64,000 nt of DNA, taken from NCBI GenBank assembly GCA_963821495.1, contig CAWGEA010000003.1:1-64000 (forward strand), written 5' to 3'. The notes under the pieces are model-generated. The model saw nothing but the letters and a program-made list of their open reading frames with translations, ran no database searches and was not told the DNA's origin. The position numbers and the translations under genes were made by a program. This DNA is from AC-32 sp963821495. GTDB lineage: Bacteria; Actinomycetota; Thermoleophilia; Gaiellales; Gaiellaceae. This document shows positions 44,702 through 53,772 of this stretch, one piece after another. Numbering within the stretch: the first letter of the stretch is position 1; each line of letters begins with the position of its first letter.

Positions 44702-47700
44702 ATGAGCGACGACCACCGACGGCGAGCGGGCGATTCCGCGCGCGCTCGTCCCGCTACGGCTGCGCGCCAACGGACGTCCGGCCGCGCCAATGGCGCGCCG
44801 CCGCTCTCCCTCGTTCGCGAGCCGACTCACGACACACATGGAGCAGACGGGGAGGGCGCGCCCGAGCAGACGGACGGGGACATCTTCGCGCGGATCGCCG
44901 AGGGCAGAGGCGAGGCGTTCGCCGAGCTCTACCAGCGGTACTTCCGCGAGCTGTACGACTTCGCTGCGCGAATCACCCACGACCGCACGGCCGCCGCCGA
45001 CGTCGTCCAGACGGTGTTCGCCACGGTCTGGGAGCGGGCGCGGAGCGGCGAGGAGGTGCGCTCCCCCCGCGCGTGGCTCTACCGGGTGGCGCACAACGCG
45101 GCGATCGACGAGCTGCGCCGCCGCAGGTGGACGAGCGGGGAGGACGGCGACCAGGGCTTCGATTTCGCCGCCCTCGAAGCCACGGGCTCCACTGACCCTG
45201 AACGCTTCCTGATCGAGAAGGAGCTCGCCGAGCTCGTCTGGTCGACCGCCGCGACGCTGACCCCGGAGGAGTACGCGCTGCTCGATCTGTACGTGCGCCG
45301 CGAGCTGGGCCCCGACGAGCTGGCCGATCAGCTCGGCATCACGACCGGCGCCGTCTACACACGCCTCTCGAGGCTCCGCAGCTCGTTCGAGGAAGCCCTG
45401 AGGGCGACGCTGCTGATGCGCCGCAGGGACTGCGCGGAGCTCCAGGATCTCGTCGCGACGCTCGGGCCGCGCGCCGAGAGCCCGGAGGGAAGGGACGCCG
45501 TGCGCGCGCACATCCGCAGCTGCTCGACGTGCCAGGAGGCAAGCGGCCGGTACGTGACGGCGACGGAGATCCTGGCCAGCCTTGCCCCCGTCGCCCTCGT
45601 GCCGGGCGTTCAGGACGCGATCTGGTCGAGCCTCTCCGCGCTCCTCGGTCTGGGCGCCGCCACCGCGGGCGGGGCAGGCGGCTCGTCGGCGCAGGCTGCC
45701 GGCTCGGCGCACGCGGCCCGGCCTTCGCTCCTCGGCCAGGCGCGCGGGCATCCGCTCGCGGCCACGGCCGGCGGGCTCGCCCTCGCGGTCCTGGTCGGCG
45801 CCGGCCTCTGGGCCGGCAGCCGGGCGCTAGACCAACCCGCCACGACGAGTGCCGCGCGCGACCCGAGCCGCGTCTGGAGCCCGACCCACGCCGTCGGCAA
45901 GCGCTCGACCGAGAAACGCATCGAGATCGCGTGGTCGCGGCAGCCGGCCGCAAGCTCGTACTCGGTGCTCTGGAATCACGCACCGAGGACCGAGCCGGAC
46001 GCAGTGCCAGACCTTCGCGGCGGTGCAACGGGCACGACGAGCCCGACCCTTGCTCCCGGACGGTGGTACTTCCATCTGCGCACGAAGGGCCGAGACGGCA
46101 CCTGGACGCACACCGTGCACCTCGGCCCGTTCGTCGTCGCCGCGCCCCCGACCCCTCCGTCCGCCCCGGCCGCAGCCGAAGCCGGCGCTGGGCACGGCGC
46201 CGTGGGGGGAGGCTCGAGCGGGGAATCGACGACGCAGGGATCGAGCGGTGACTCGAGAGCTACGTCCGGGTCGGGCGGAGGCACGTCTCGATCGCCGGAA
46301 ACCACGTCTCCACCCGCCGCCGGCGCTCCTGCATCCCGCGACACAGCGCCTCCGTCGGGGCAGACGGTGCAGCTCTCGGGCGGCCCGTACTACCGGACGC
46401 TCGCCGTGCCGCTCATCCTCCGGCGCGGGAGCGACCGCGACTCCGGTGTCGATCCCAGAACCGGGCTCGTCCAGCGCTCGTCGGCCGTGTCGGTGGACGG
46501 GTCCTGCGAAGACTGGAGCGGCTGGTCCCGAATCGAGCTCGGCGACTCGGCCGACAAGAAGGTCGTGGACGGACGCTGCTACCGCTACCGCTACCGCATC
46601 TCCGACCGAGCTGGGAATCGATCTGCCTTCTCCGAGCCGAGCCGGGTCGCGACCGTCGACACGACCCCGCCGGCGGCGCCCACGCTCACGCTCTCCGAGC
46701 ACGGGGCGGACACGAACGCGCTCGGCAGCACGCTCTTCTACCGTCCCACCGGCCGCGGAGGCACGTTCAGCGCGGCCGCGGCCGCACGCGACGGCGGCTC
46801 GGGGCTGGCAGCGATCGAGTTCCCCGCGCTCGCGCACGGGATGACGCCGACTGGCGGTCACGAACCGCACGGCGGCTCCCTACGAGGTCGTCTACACGTG
46901 GGCGAGCGGAGCCGCGGAGGCCGGCACCAAGGTCGTGACCGCCCGTGACCGGGCGGGCAACACCTCCAGCGCCGGCTTCACCGTCACCGCCGACAGCACC
47001 GCCCCCAGCGTGTCGCTGGCGATCTCGGGCGGGCCGTGGTTCTCCGGCCTGTCGGTGCCGGTGGTGGTGGAGCGATCGGACGCCGGCTCCGGGATCGATT
47101 CGCGGTCGCTGACCGTCGAGCGCGACCAGGCGCCGCTCTCCGCCGGTGTCTGCGGCGCCTTCGACGGGACGTGGACGACCGTCCTGCTGCCCGGCGGCGC
47201 GGACACGAGCGTCGAGAGCGGCGACTGCTACCGCTACCGGGCCGGCGTCTCGGACAACGTCGGCAACCGCGCAACCTCGCCCCCGAGCGGGGACGGAAGG
47301 ATCGACGCCACTCCGCCCCTGGCCCCTGAGCTGACGCTCGTCGAGTCGTCCCCCGCCCTGTACGCCTCGGGCGCGACGCTCTTCTACGGGCCTGTTCTCG
47401 CCGGCTCGTTCGCGGTCGAGGCGACGAGCGGCGATCCGGAGTCGGGGATCGCGCAGGTCTCGTTCCCGACGGTTGCCGGAGCAACCGGCGGCGGTGCGGA
47501 CGAGACGGCTCCGTACGAGGCGACCTACAGCTGGATCGGCGGCCTCGCCGCAGGGGGACCGCACCAGGTGATCGCGTCGAACGCGGCCGGGCTGACCGCA
47601 GGCAGCCTCTTCGTGCTCACCGCGGACGCGCGCGGGCCCACCGGCATGTCGGTCACCCTCCTCGCAGGGCCCACCTATCCGGGACACGCGGTGCCCATGA

Positions 47701-47948
47701 GGGTCGAGCAGGGCTCGGACGCCGAGTCGGGCATCGACGCCGCGTCCGTGCGGGTCGAACGGGACTCGGCGCCGCTGGTCGCCGGCGTCTGCGGTCTCTT
47801 CGGCGAGAACTGGACGACGGTCGCGCTGCACGGCTCCGCCGACACGAGCGTCGTGGGCGGCACCTGCTACCGCTACCGGGTGAGCGTCTCGGACAACGTC
47901 GGCAACCGCGCAGCCTCACCGCCGAGCGGCGAGGCGCGAGTTACCTAG
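44702..47948 (+). CDS. Membrane-spanning ECF sigma factor fused to zinc anti-sigma motif, TM helix and Ig-like ectodomain; one frameshift
   Basis: About 1081 residues in one chain. Region sigma2 is at about 60-145 (FAELYQRYFRELYDFAARIT, VVQTVFATVWERA, SPRAWLYRVAHNAAIDELRR) and sigma4 at about 180-235 (LTPEEYALLDLYVRRELGPD, QLGITTGAVYTRLSRLRSSF). A ZAS-type zinc motif follows: Cys244, then HIRSCSTC giving His270, Cys274, Cys277. One TM helix spans about 352-371. Outside are a fibronectin-III-like domain (about 400-480), a Ser/Gly/Pro linker, and Ig-like repeats. One extra base near 46855 splits the frame. ATG 44702 is the best start, without a clear ribosome-binding site. It probably senses the envelope and frees its sigma part by proteolysis; that mechanism is inferred. 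Confidence 0.82.
46367..47945 (+). repeat. Three Ig-like repeat units of about 213 residues in the sigma-factor ectodomain
   Basis: Each unit has a GGP or AGP turn, a GSDxxSGID or similar acidic loop, a CYRYR strand with SDNVGNR, and (units 1-2) a TPPxAPxLTL boundary. The CYRYR cysteines are encoded at 46577, 47226 and 47865, intervals of 649 and 639 bp. The second is 213 codons; the first is not a multiple of three, which independently shows the one-base insertion. The third unit is cut short by the stop. Unit 1 is more diverged. Confidence 0.75.
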
Positions 47949-47961
47949 CCCCGCAGGGCGC

Positions 47962-48928
47962 TCAGTCGGTGCGCCGCCGGCCGCGGCCGCCGAGGTCGCG
48001 GTTCGACTCCATGTCGAACCACATCGCGAAGAGCGTGAACTGCGAGCCCGAGATCAGCAGCAGCGCGACGAGCACGATCGTCGCCGGCGTGATGTCGTTG
48101 CCGAGGATTCGCAGCACGACCTCGGCGATCCCCAGGCCGAGCCCGATCAGCGTCGCCAGCATCCCGAGCGCGTAGAAGAAGACCAGCGGGTGGAAGTCGC
48201 GGATCACGTACTTCACGCGCATCCGCCAGAAGAAGCCCTTCACCAGCAGCCAGGAGATCGTCGGGATCACCGTCCGCAGCCGGATCCCCGACCGCTCGCC
48301 GACGCCGTAGATCGGCCGCGAGGGGTAGTCGCGCACGCGCGCGTTCCAGACGTTCAGGTGCACGAGCAGGTCGTTCGGGAAGCCGTAGCGCCGGTAGATC
48401 CGGTCGAGGTCGAGCAGGTCGAGGTAGCGGAGCGAGATCGCGGTGTAGCCGGACTGCGAGTCGGCGATGTGCCAGTAGCCGGAGGCGATCTTCGTCAGCA
48501 GGCTGAGGACGGCGTTGCCGAGGTAGCGGTAGCGCGGGATCACCTCCCACGCCTGGCCGGTGAAGAGCCGGTTCGCCTTGGCGTAGTCGACCTCGCCCGC
48601 GCGCGACCGCACCCGCCAGCGTCTCCAGGTCGCCCGGGTCCATCTGCGCGTCGGCCGCCATCACGGCCGTGACGTCGATCCGGTCGTCGCGCGCGCGCTC
48701 GTAGCCGGTGATGATCGCCCCGCCGACGCCGAGGTTGCGCTCGTGCTCGACCAGCTCCACGCGACCGTCTGCGAGGGCACGCACCGCCTCGACGGTGCCG
48801 TCCGAGGAGAGGTCGTCGACGACGTAGATGCGGTCGACGAAGGGCGGGATGCCGCGGATCGTCTCCGCGATCAGCTTCTCCTCGTTGTGCGCGGGGACGA
48901 CGACCGCCACGCGCTTGCCTTCCAGCAC
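47962..48928 (-). CDS. GT2 polyprenyl-phosphate glycosyltransferase (DPM1-like) with membrane tail, one frameshift
   Basis: About 322 residues. From GTG 48928: VAVVVPAHNEEKLIAETIRG, YVVDDLSSDGTVEAVR, ERNLGVGGAIITGYERARDD and the DXD-type AVMAADAQMDPGDLETLA. A one-base slip near 48610 leads to YAKANRLFTGQAWEVIPRYR, YWHIADSQSGYTAISLRYLD and two C-terminal hydrophobic segments. It likely charges a lipid carrier with a sugar for outer-face transfer. A TAGCCT box overlapping the upstream stop codon lies 6 nt before the GTG. Confidence 0.82.
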
Positions 48929-48934
48929 GTCTGG

Positions 48935-48940
48935 AGGCTA
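48935..48940 (-). promoter_or_regulatory. -10 element TAGCCT overlapping the upstream stop codon
   Basis: On the minus strand TAGCCT ends 6 nt before GTG 48928 and its TAG is the stop codon of the Wzz-like gene. The hexamer and spacing are identical to those at 18197-18202. Confidence 0.45.
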
Positions 48941-49813
48941 CGAGTGGGAGCGGACGGCCTTGAGCGCCGGGTCGTAGAGCAACGCGGCGACGATCCCGAG
49001 CAGCAGGCCGATCAGCGCCGAGACGACGACCGTGTTGCGGCGGCTGCGCGCCGTCGTCTTGGTCGCCGCCGCAAAGGTTGTGACCTGAGGTGCTTCCACG
49101 TCCTTCGCGAGTGCCAGCTGCTGCTGGTTGGTCGTCAGCTGGTCGGTCGTCGTGAGCTGCTGCTGAACCAGACCGTTGAGCTGTCCGAGCGCAATCAGCC
49201 GCTCGATCGTGGAGAGGCCGGAGGCGTTGCTGAGTGCCTGCTGCTGGGCTTTGAGGTTTCGCGTGAGCGTGCTGAGGGCGGCCTTCTCCTGATCCACCTG
49301 CAGCTGCAGGTTCTCGATCTTCGTCTTCGAGTAGCCCGCCAGCGCCTGTGAGTTCACCACCATCGACGCAAGGTTGTTCGCAGCCCGTGCCACCTTCCGC
49401 CGCTCGTGGCCGGTGACGTTGATGGCGACGAGCGGGTTCTGCCCCAACCGTGAGATGTTGCCGGCCACGGCCTGTGTGGACACGCGCCCCCGCAGCTGGT
49501 CGGGTCGTAAGCCCACCTTTTTCGCGACCGCCTCGATCGTCGCCTCGGCGGTGATGATCTGCCTGACGGTCGAGGGATTCGTGTTCTGGCTCTGCACCTG
49601 GACGCCGCCCTGCGAGAGCGGCTGGCCGAGGTAGACGACCGCCTTCCCCTTGTAGACCTGCGCGCCGCCAAGGGAGATCAGGTAGCCGATCACGATCCCG
49701 CCCACGAGGCCGGCGAGCGGCAGCCACCAGTGCGTCGTGATCGCGACCCAGTGGCGGCGGAGGTCGACCTCGCGCTCGGCGTCGAGCTCCGGGGGTTCCT
49801 TCTCGGTCGGCAT
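48938..49813 (-). CDS. Wzz-like chain-length / polysaccharide co-polymerase protein
   Basis: A 291-residue intact protein with two membrane helices, one near residues 32-48 (WLPLAGLVGGIVIGYLIS) and one near 264-281 (VVVSALIGLLLGIVAALLYD), flanking a periplasm-side region with a long coiled coil (about 160-245, Gln/Leu-rich). That layout is the Wzz/Wzc N-terminal type, which controls glycan chain length. No kinase domain is attached. TAGGCT lies 9 nt before the ATG. Confidence 0.8.
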   Translation of the reverse strand: MPTEKEPPELDAEREVDLRRHWVAITTHWWLPLAGLVGGIVIGYLISLGGAQVYKGKAVVYLGQPLSQGGVQVQSQNTNPSTVRQIITAEATIEAVAKKVGLRPDQLRGRVSTQAVAGNISRLGQNPLVAINVTGHERRKVARAANNLASMVVNSQALAGYSKTKIENLQLQVDQEKAALSTLTRNLKAQQQALSNASGLSTIERLIALGQLNGLVQQQLTTTDQLTTNQQQLALAKDVEAPQVTTFAAATKTTARSRRNTVVVSALIGLLLGIVAALLYDPALKAVRSHS

Positions 49814-49825
49814 CGGCGGGTGAGC

Positions 49826-51079
49826 CTACCCTCGCAGGCGCGGCGCGAGCGCGAAGATCCGCGCGTAGCCGACGAGGTAGAGCCGCCTGCGGTCGGAGAT
49901 GACGGCCGCGTACGAGCCGCGCTTGAAGCTCCAGAGCAGCTTGCCGGTGCGTGGGTCGAGCCCGTAGGTGCGGCCCTTCAGCGACGAGAAGTAGACGACG
50001 CCGTTGATCACCACGGGCGAGCCGGAGATCGGGGAGTTCGCCTTGTACTTCCAGCGGACGTCGCCGGTGGCCGCGTCGAAGCAGTACAGCTCGCCGGTGA
50101 ACGAGCCGGCGTACACGCGCTGCTGGTAGACCGCCGGCGAGGAGTAGACGTAGCCGCCGGTGCCGTGCGACCAGCGCACCTTGCCGCTCGTCGCGCCGAA
50201 CGAGTAGACCTTGCCGTCGGTCGAGCCGATGTAGACGCGCCCGTAGGCGACGGCCGGGGTCGAGTAGAAGGTGCCGCGCGATCCGAGCCGCTGTTGTGCG
50301 GTGCCGCGCCAGACGAGCTTCCCGGTGCGGGCGTTCAGGGCGTAGACGTGGTGGTCGTACGAGCCGAAGAAGAGCCGGCCGCCCGCGTAGGCGACGGCGT
50401 CCTTGATCTTGTCCCCCGCCGTGAACGTCCAGCGCGTCGCCCCGGAGGCGGCGGTGAGGGCGTAGAGCTTGCCGTTCCAGTCGCCGACGTAGACGACCCC
50501 GTCGAGGACGAGCGGCGAGGACTCGCTCGGCCCGATGCGCAGCTTCCAGCGCACCTTGCCGGTGTCGGCGTTGATCGCCACCACCTCGCCGTCGAGCCCG
50601 CTGCGCGTCGCGTTGCAGGGCGGCTTGTTCATGAAGGTCATGTAGACGGTGTGGTTGTCGACGGCCGGCGAGGCGGCGGTGCAGCGGTGCGCGCGGTAGG
50701 CCCAGCGAACCTTCACGCTGCTGGTGTCGAGCGCGAACAACGTCCCGGTCGAGTTGGCGAAGTAGAGGCGGCCGTACGCCGCCGCCGGCGGGAACTCGAC
50801 CAGCGAGCCGGCGCGGAAGAACCAGAGCGTCTTGTACGGCGGCTGGACGAGCATCCTCTCCGCGTTGGCCTGTCGCGAGGGGTCGAAGCGGTACATCGGC
50901 CAGCGGATCTTCGGCTGCGGCTTGACGGGCTTCGGCGCCGGCTGCGTGGTGGTGACGAACTCCTCGCTCGAGGAGCCGCGGATGTCGTGGCCCTGGTGCT
51001 TGCGGTAGAGGCCGAAGGCGACGAGGCCGGCGGCCAGGAGGAGCACGACCGCGACGACCGCGAGCAGGATCTTCTTCAT
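49826..51079 (-). CDS. Membrane-anchored PQQ-like beta-propeller protein
   Basis: A 417-residue protein with an N-terminal anchor (KILLAVVAVVLLLAAGLVAF) and, after a Pro-rich spacer, about eight PQQ-like repeats, each with a pattern such as GRLYFANSTGTLFALD, GVVYVGDWNGKLYALTAASG or GRVYIGSTDGKVYSFGATSG followed by a Trp-containing strand. No catalytic PQQ-dehydrogenase residues are visible, so it is probably a structural or binding propeller at the cell surface. It overlaps the upstream paralogue by 4 bp. Confidence 0.85.
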   Translation of the reverse strand: MKKILLAVVAVVLLLAAGLVAFGLYRKHQGHDIRGSSSEEFVTTTQPAPKPVKPQPKIRWPMYRFDPSRQANAERMLVQPPYKTLWFFRAGSLVEFPPAAAYGRLYFANSTGTLFALDTSSVKVRWAYRAHRCTAASPAVDNHTVYMTFMNKPPCNATRSGLDGEVVAINADTGKVRWKLRIGPSESSPLVLDGVVYVGDWNGKLYALTAASGATRWTFTAGDKIKDAVAYAGGRLFFGSYDHHVYALNARTGKLVWRGTAQQRLGSRGTFYSTPAVAYGRVYIGSTDGKVYSFGATSGKVRWSHGTGGYVYSSPAVYQQRVYAGSFTGELYCFDAATGDVRWKYKANSPISGSPVVINGVVYFSSLKGRTYGLDPRTGKLLWSFKRGSYAAVISDRRRLYLVGYARIFALAPRLRG

Positions 51080-52515
51080 CGGCGGCGGTGCTTCGGCGCC
51101 ATCGCGTACAGCCGCGAGAAGCCGTGCAGGAGCAGGAGGCGCCCGTTCCCGGAGACCGGCACGAAGGCGCCGTCCGGCCAGCGCATGAGCTGCCTGCCCG
51201 TGCGCGCGTCCAGCCCGTAGATGCGGTGGTGCCGGTTCGCGAAGTAGACGACGCCGTCGACGACCGTCGCCGCGCCGCCGATCGCCGCGCCGCTCCCGAA
51301 GCGCCAGAGCACGCGGCCGCTACCGGCCGAGAGGCAGTAGAGGGAGCCGTTGTAGGAGCCGATGTAGACGCGGCCGTTCCAGACCGCCGGCGAGGCGTAG
51401 ACGTAGGTCCCGGTGCCGAGCGACCAGAGACGCGCGCCGCGGGTCGAGAAGGCGGTCAGCGAGCCGCCGGTCGAGCTGGGCACGAAGACGCGCCCGTTCT
51501 CGGTCGCGGGAGTGCCGTAGACCCGGCCGTTGACCGACCCCGACCAGCGCAGGCCGCCATTCCTTGGCGAGAGGGCGAGCAGGCGGCCCCCGTAGTCGCC
51601 GATGAAGATCGTCCCGCCGGCGTAGGAGGCGCTCGAGGTGATCTTCGAGCCGGAGCGGTAGGTCCAGCGCGCACGGTGGGTCTTCAGGTCGAGCGCCCAG
51701 ACGGTGCCGCTCCAGTCGCCGAAGTAGTCGACGCCGTTCACGACCAGCGGCGAGGACTCGATCGGCGCTCCGGTGCGGTAGCTCCAGCGGATGCGGCCGT
51801 TGTGCCGGTCGAGCACGTAGACGTGCCCGTTCATCGCGTGGACGACCACGTCCTCGCCGACGACCGCGGGCGAGGCGGCCATGATCCCGCCGAAGTCGTG
51901 GCGCCACACCGGCTTGCCGTTGCGCATCGAGAAGGCGCGCACGCTCGCCTGGTAGTTGGCGACGAAGGCGACGTCGGCGTCCACCACGGCCGGGAACTCC
52001 ATCAGGCCGACGGCCTGGCTCCAGACCTCGCGGAAGGGCGGCCGGATCCGGATCAGCGGGTGCGACTGCGTGCGGCCGGCGGTCGCGCCGTAGCGCGTCC
52101 ACTGGAGCTTCGCCTGGTACACGCGGACGCCGACCTTCGGGCGGTTGCGGAACTGGAGCCGCTGCCTGAAGCCGTCGTAGCCGCGCTTCGCGACCTGCAC
52201 CTGCAGGCGCGCGTGCCGGGCGATGCGGATCTTCGCGACGCCGTGGTGGTCGGTCCGCCCGCCGAAGCGGCCGACGTGGACGACCGCGCCCCTCACCGGC
52301 GCGCCCGTGTCGCCGTCGAAGACGATCACGTGAACCTTCGAGCGCTTCGGCTTCGGCTCCGGCTTCGGGGGAGGCCTCAGCGCCGCCGGAGGCGTCTGCG
52401 GGCGCTGCGGCTCGGCCTTGCGCTCGGAGGCGCAGCCCGCGCCGAGGAGCGCGAGCGCGAGCAGGACGGCGGGCAGGCGCACCCGCCCCAGGCTAGAGAC
52501 CCCTACGGTTGCCAT
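51076..52515 (-). CDS. PQQ-like beta-propeller lipoprotein with carboxypeptidase-regulatory-like domain
   Basis: A 479-residue protein. The signal peptide ends in the lipobox LLGAGC, so Cys28 is probably lipidated. A Lys/Pro-rich spacer leads to a small beta-domain (about 60-130: HVIVFDGDTGAPVRGAVVHV) of the carboxypeptidase-regulatory type, then PQQ-like repeats such as GHVYVLDRHNGRIRWSYRTG and GRVYIGSYNGSLYCLSAGSG. It is a diverged copy of the next gene. A TAGAAC box precedes the ATG by 6 nt. Confidence 0.85.
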   Translation of the reverse strand: MATVGVSSLGRVRLPAVLLALALLGAGCASERKAEPQRPQTPPAALRPPPKPEPKPKRSKVHVIVFDGDTGAPVRGAVVHVGRFGGRTDHHGVAKIRIARHARLQVQVAKRGYDGFRQRLQFRNRPKVGVRVYQAKLQWTRYGATAGRTQSHPLIRIRPPFREVWSQAVGLMEFPAVVDADVAFVANYQASVRAFSMRNGKPVWRHDFGGIMAASPAVVGEDVVVHAMNGHVYVLDRHNGRIRWSYRTGAPIESSPLVVNGVDYFGDWSGTVWALDLKTHRARWTYRSGSKITSSASYAGGTIFIGDYGGRLLALSPRNGGLRWSGSVNGRVYGTPATENGRVFVPSSTGGSLTAFSTRGARLWSLGTGTYVYASPAVWNGRVYIGSYNGSLYCLSAGSGRVLWRFGSGAAIGGAATVVDGVVYFANRHHRIYGLDARTGRQLMRWPDGAFVPVSGNGRLLLLHGFSRLYAMAPKHRRR

Positions 52516-52521
52516 GCGCCG

Positions 52522-52527
52522 GTTCTA
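52522..52527 (-). promoter_or_regulatory. -10 element TAGAAC for a leaderless transcript
   Basis: TAGAAC on the minus strand ends exactly 6 nt before ATG 52515. Its first bases overlap the stop codon of the upstream GT2 gene. Confidence 0.5.
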
Positions 52528-53646
52528 GCGGGTGCCCTCGGCCTTCTCCCACATCAGCTGCGTGCCCTCGCGCAGGTAGCGCACGAGCGCGACCATCGTC
52601 GCGAGGCTCATCAGCAGGTAGTACCACGCGATCCCGGCGCCCGGGACGCGCAGGTTCAGCTTCCCGGCGGCGGCGAGCGCGAGCCACAACGCCTGCGCCG
52701 CGAGCGCGGCCTCGTAGACCCAGCCGTCACCCCAGAGCGCGATGCTCGTCGCGAGCAGGCCGACGTGCAGGAAGCCACTCGCGTAGCGCAGCACACGGTG
52801 CGAGAGCAGCTCGGCGAGGTAGAGCGGCGGCACCCCGCGCAGGCCGCCCGCCTCGAACAGGTGCCGCCACGACCACGGCAGCATCCGCACCTTGCGCCGA
52901 AACTCGTCCTCGTTGTCGCGGCTCGGCTTCTCGAGGGCCATCGCCTCCGGCTCGTAGACCGCGCGCCGGCCCTTCTGCACCATCAGGTTCGGGAAGCCCT
53001 GGTCGTGGCCGAACGGCCATTCGACGTAATCCGAACGGCGTACGGCGTAGATCGCCCCGTTGCCGCCGGTGATCGAGCCGAGCGCCGACTCGCTCTCGCG
53101 CAGCCACATCTCATAGCGCCAGTAGACGCCCTCCCTGTTCGTGCCGTCGCGCCGCTGGAAGCGGACCTGGCCGCAGACGTAGGCGACGTCCGGGTCGGCG
53201 AAGTTGCGCACCAGCTTGCGCAGGGCGTCGGGCGTCCAAGTCGCGTTCGCGTCGCCGAAGGCGAGGATCTCGCTCTCCGTCTCGCTAACGGCGCGGTTGA
53301 GCGCCGGCAGCTTGCCGCCGCGCTCGCAGCGCAGCAGCCGCACGTGGCCGTTCGCCGCAGCGAAACGCTCGACGATCTCGTCGGTGCGGTCGGTCGACGC
53401 GTCGGAGGCCACGACGATCTCCAGCTTCTCCGGCGGGTAGTCGAGCTCGAGCAGGTTCTGGACGCGCTGCTCGATCACCTCGTCCTCGTTGTGGGCGGGG
53501 ACGATCATGCTCACGGCCGGCTCGATGTCCGCCTTGCGCACCGGCCGCGAGCGAACGCGCCTGAGCGCCGCCGCGGTGACCGGGTACCCGACGTGGGTCC
53601 ATGCGAGCCCCGCCGCGCTTGCCCAGAAGATCCCTTTCAGCAGCAC
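52525..53646 (-). CDS. GT2 membrane glycosyltransferase (cellulose/hyaluronan-synthase-like)
   Basis: A 373-residue intact protein. One N-terminal helix, then the GT-A domain: VSMIVPAHNEDEVIEQRVQN, IVVASDASTDRTDEIVERFA, GGKLPALNRAVSETESEILA, FGDANATWTPDALR (DXD-like), SITGGNGAIYAVRRSDYVEW and RRKVRMLPWSWRHL in the position of the QxxRW acceptor motif. Three or four C-terminal hydrophobic segments follow. The QxxRW motif is not strictly kept, so processivity is uncertain. GTG 53646 has a TAGCTT box 6 nt upstream. Confidence 0.82.
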   Translation of the reverse strand: MLLKGIFWASAAGLAWTHVGYPVTAAALRRVRSRPVRKADIEPAVSMIVPAHNEDEVIEQRVQNLLELDYPPEKLEIVVASDASTDRTDEIVERFAAANGHVRLLRCERGGKLPALNRAVSETESEILAFGDANATWTPDALRKLVRNFADPDVAYVCGQVRFQRRDGTNREGVYWRYEMWLRESESALGSITGGNGAIYAVRRSDYVEWPFGHDQGFPNLMVQKGRRAVYEPEAMALEKPSRDNEDEFRRKVRMLPWSWRHLFEAGGLRGVPPLYLAELLSHRVLRYASGFLHVGLLATSIALWGDGWVYEAALAAQALWLALAAAGKLNLRVPGAGIAWYYLLMSLATMVALVRYLREGTQLMWEKAEGTR

Positions 53647-53652
53647 GGCGCG

Positions 53653-53658
53653 AAGCTA
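53653..53658 (-). promoter_or_regulatory. -10 element TAGCTT for a leaderless transcript
   Basis: TAGCTT on the minus strand ends exactly 6 nt before GTG 53646, in a 126-bp divergent gap with the VCBS-PASTA gene. Confidence 0.5.
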
Positions 53659-53772
53659 CCAGCAGCGGACGGGATTGCGCCCCTGTCTCAGAACCGTTAC
53701 GAAAGGAAGACGGAGCCGTTGCACGGCGGCTTGAGAGTTAGCCGCGCGGGCGAGATCCGGAAGGACCGAGAT

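Noticed and set aside
51088..53772. The plus-strand frame upstream of the VCBS-PASTA gene, giving 1355 codons in all
   Set aside because: This part is antisense to both PQQ-like propellers and a GT2 gene; the real gene starts at 53773 with a ribosome site and signal segment.
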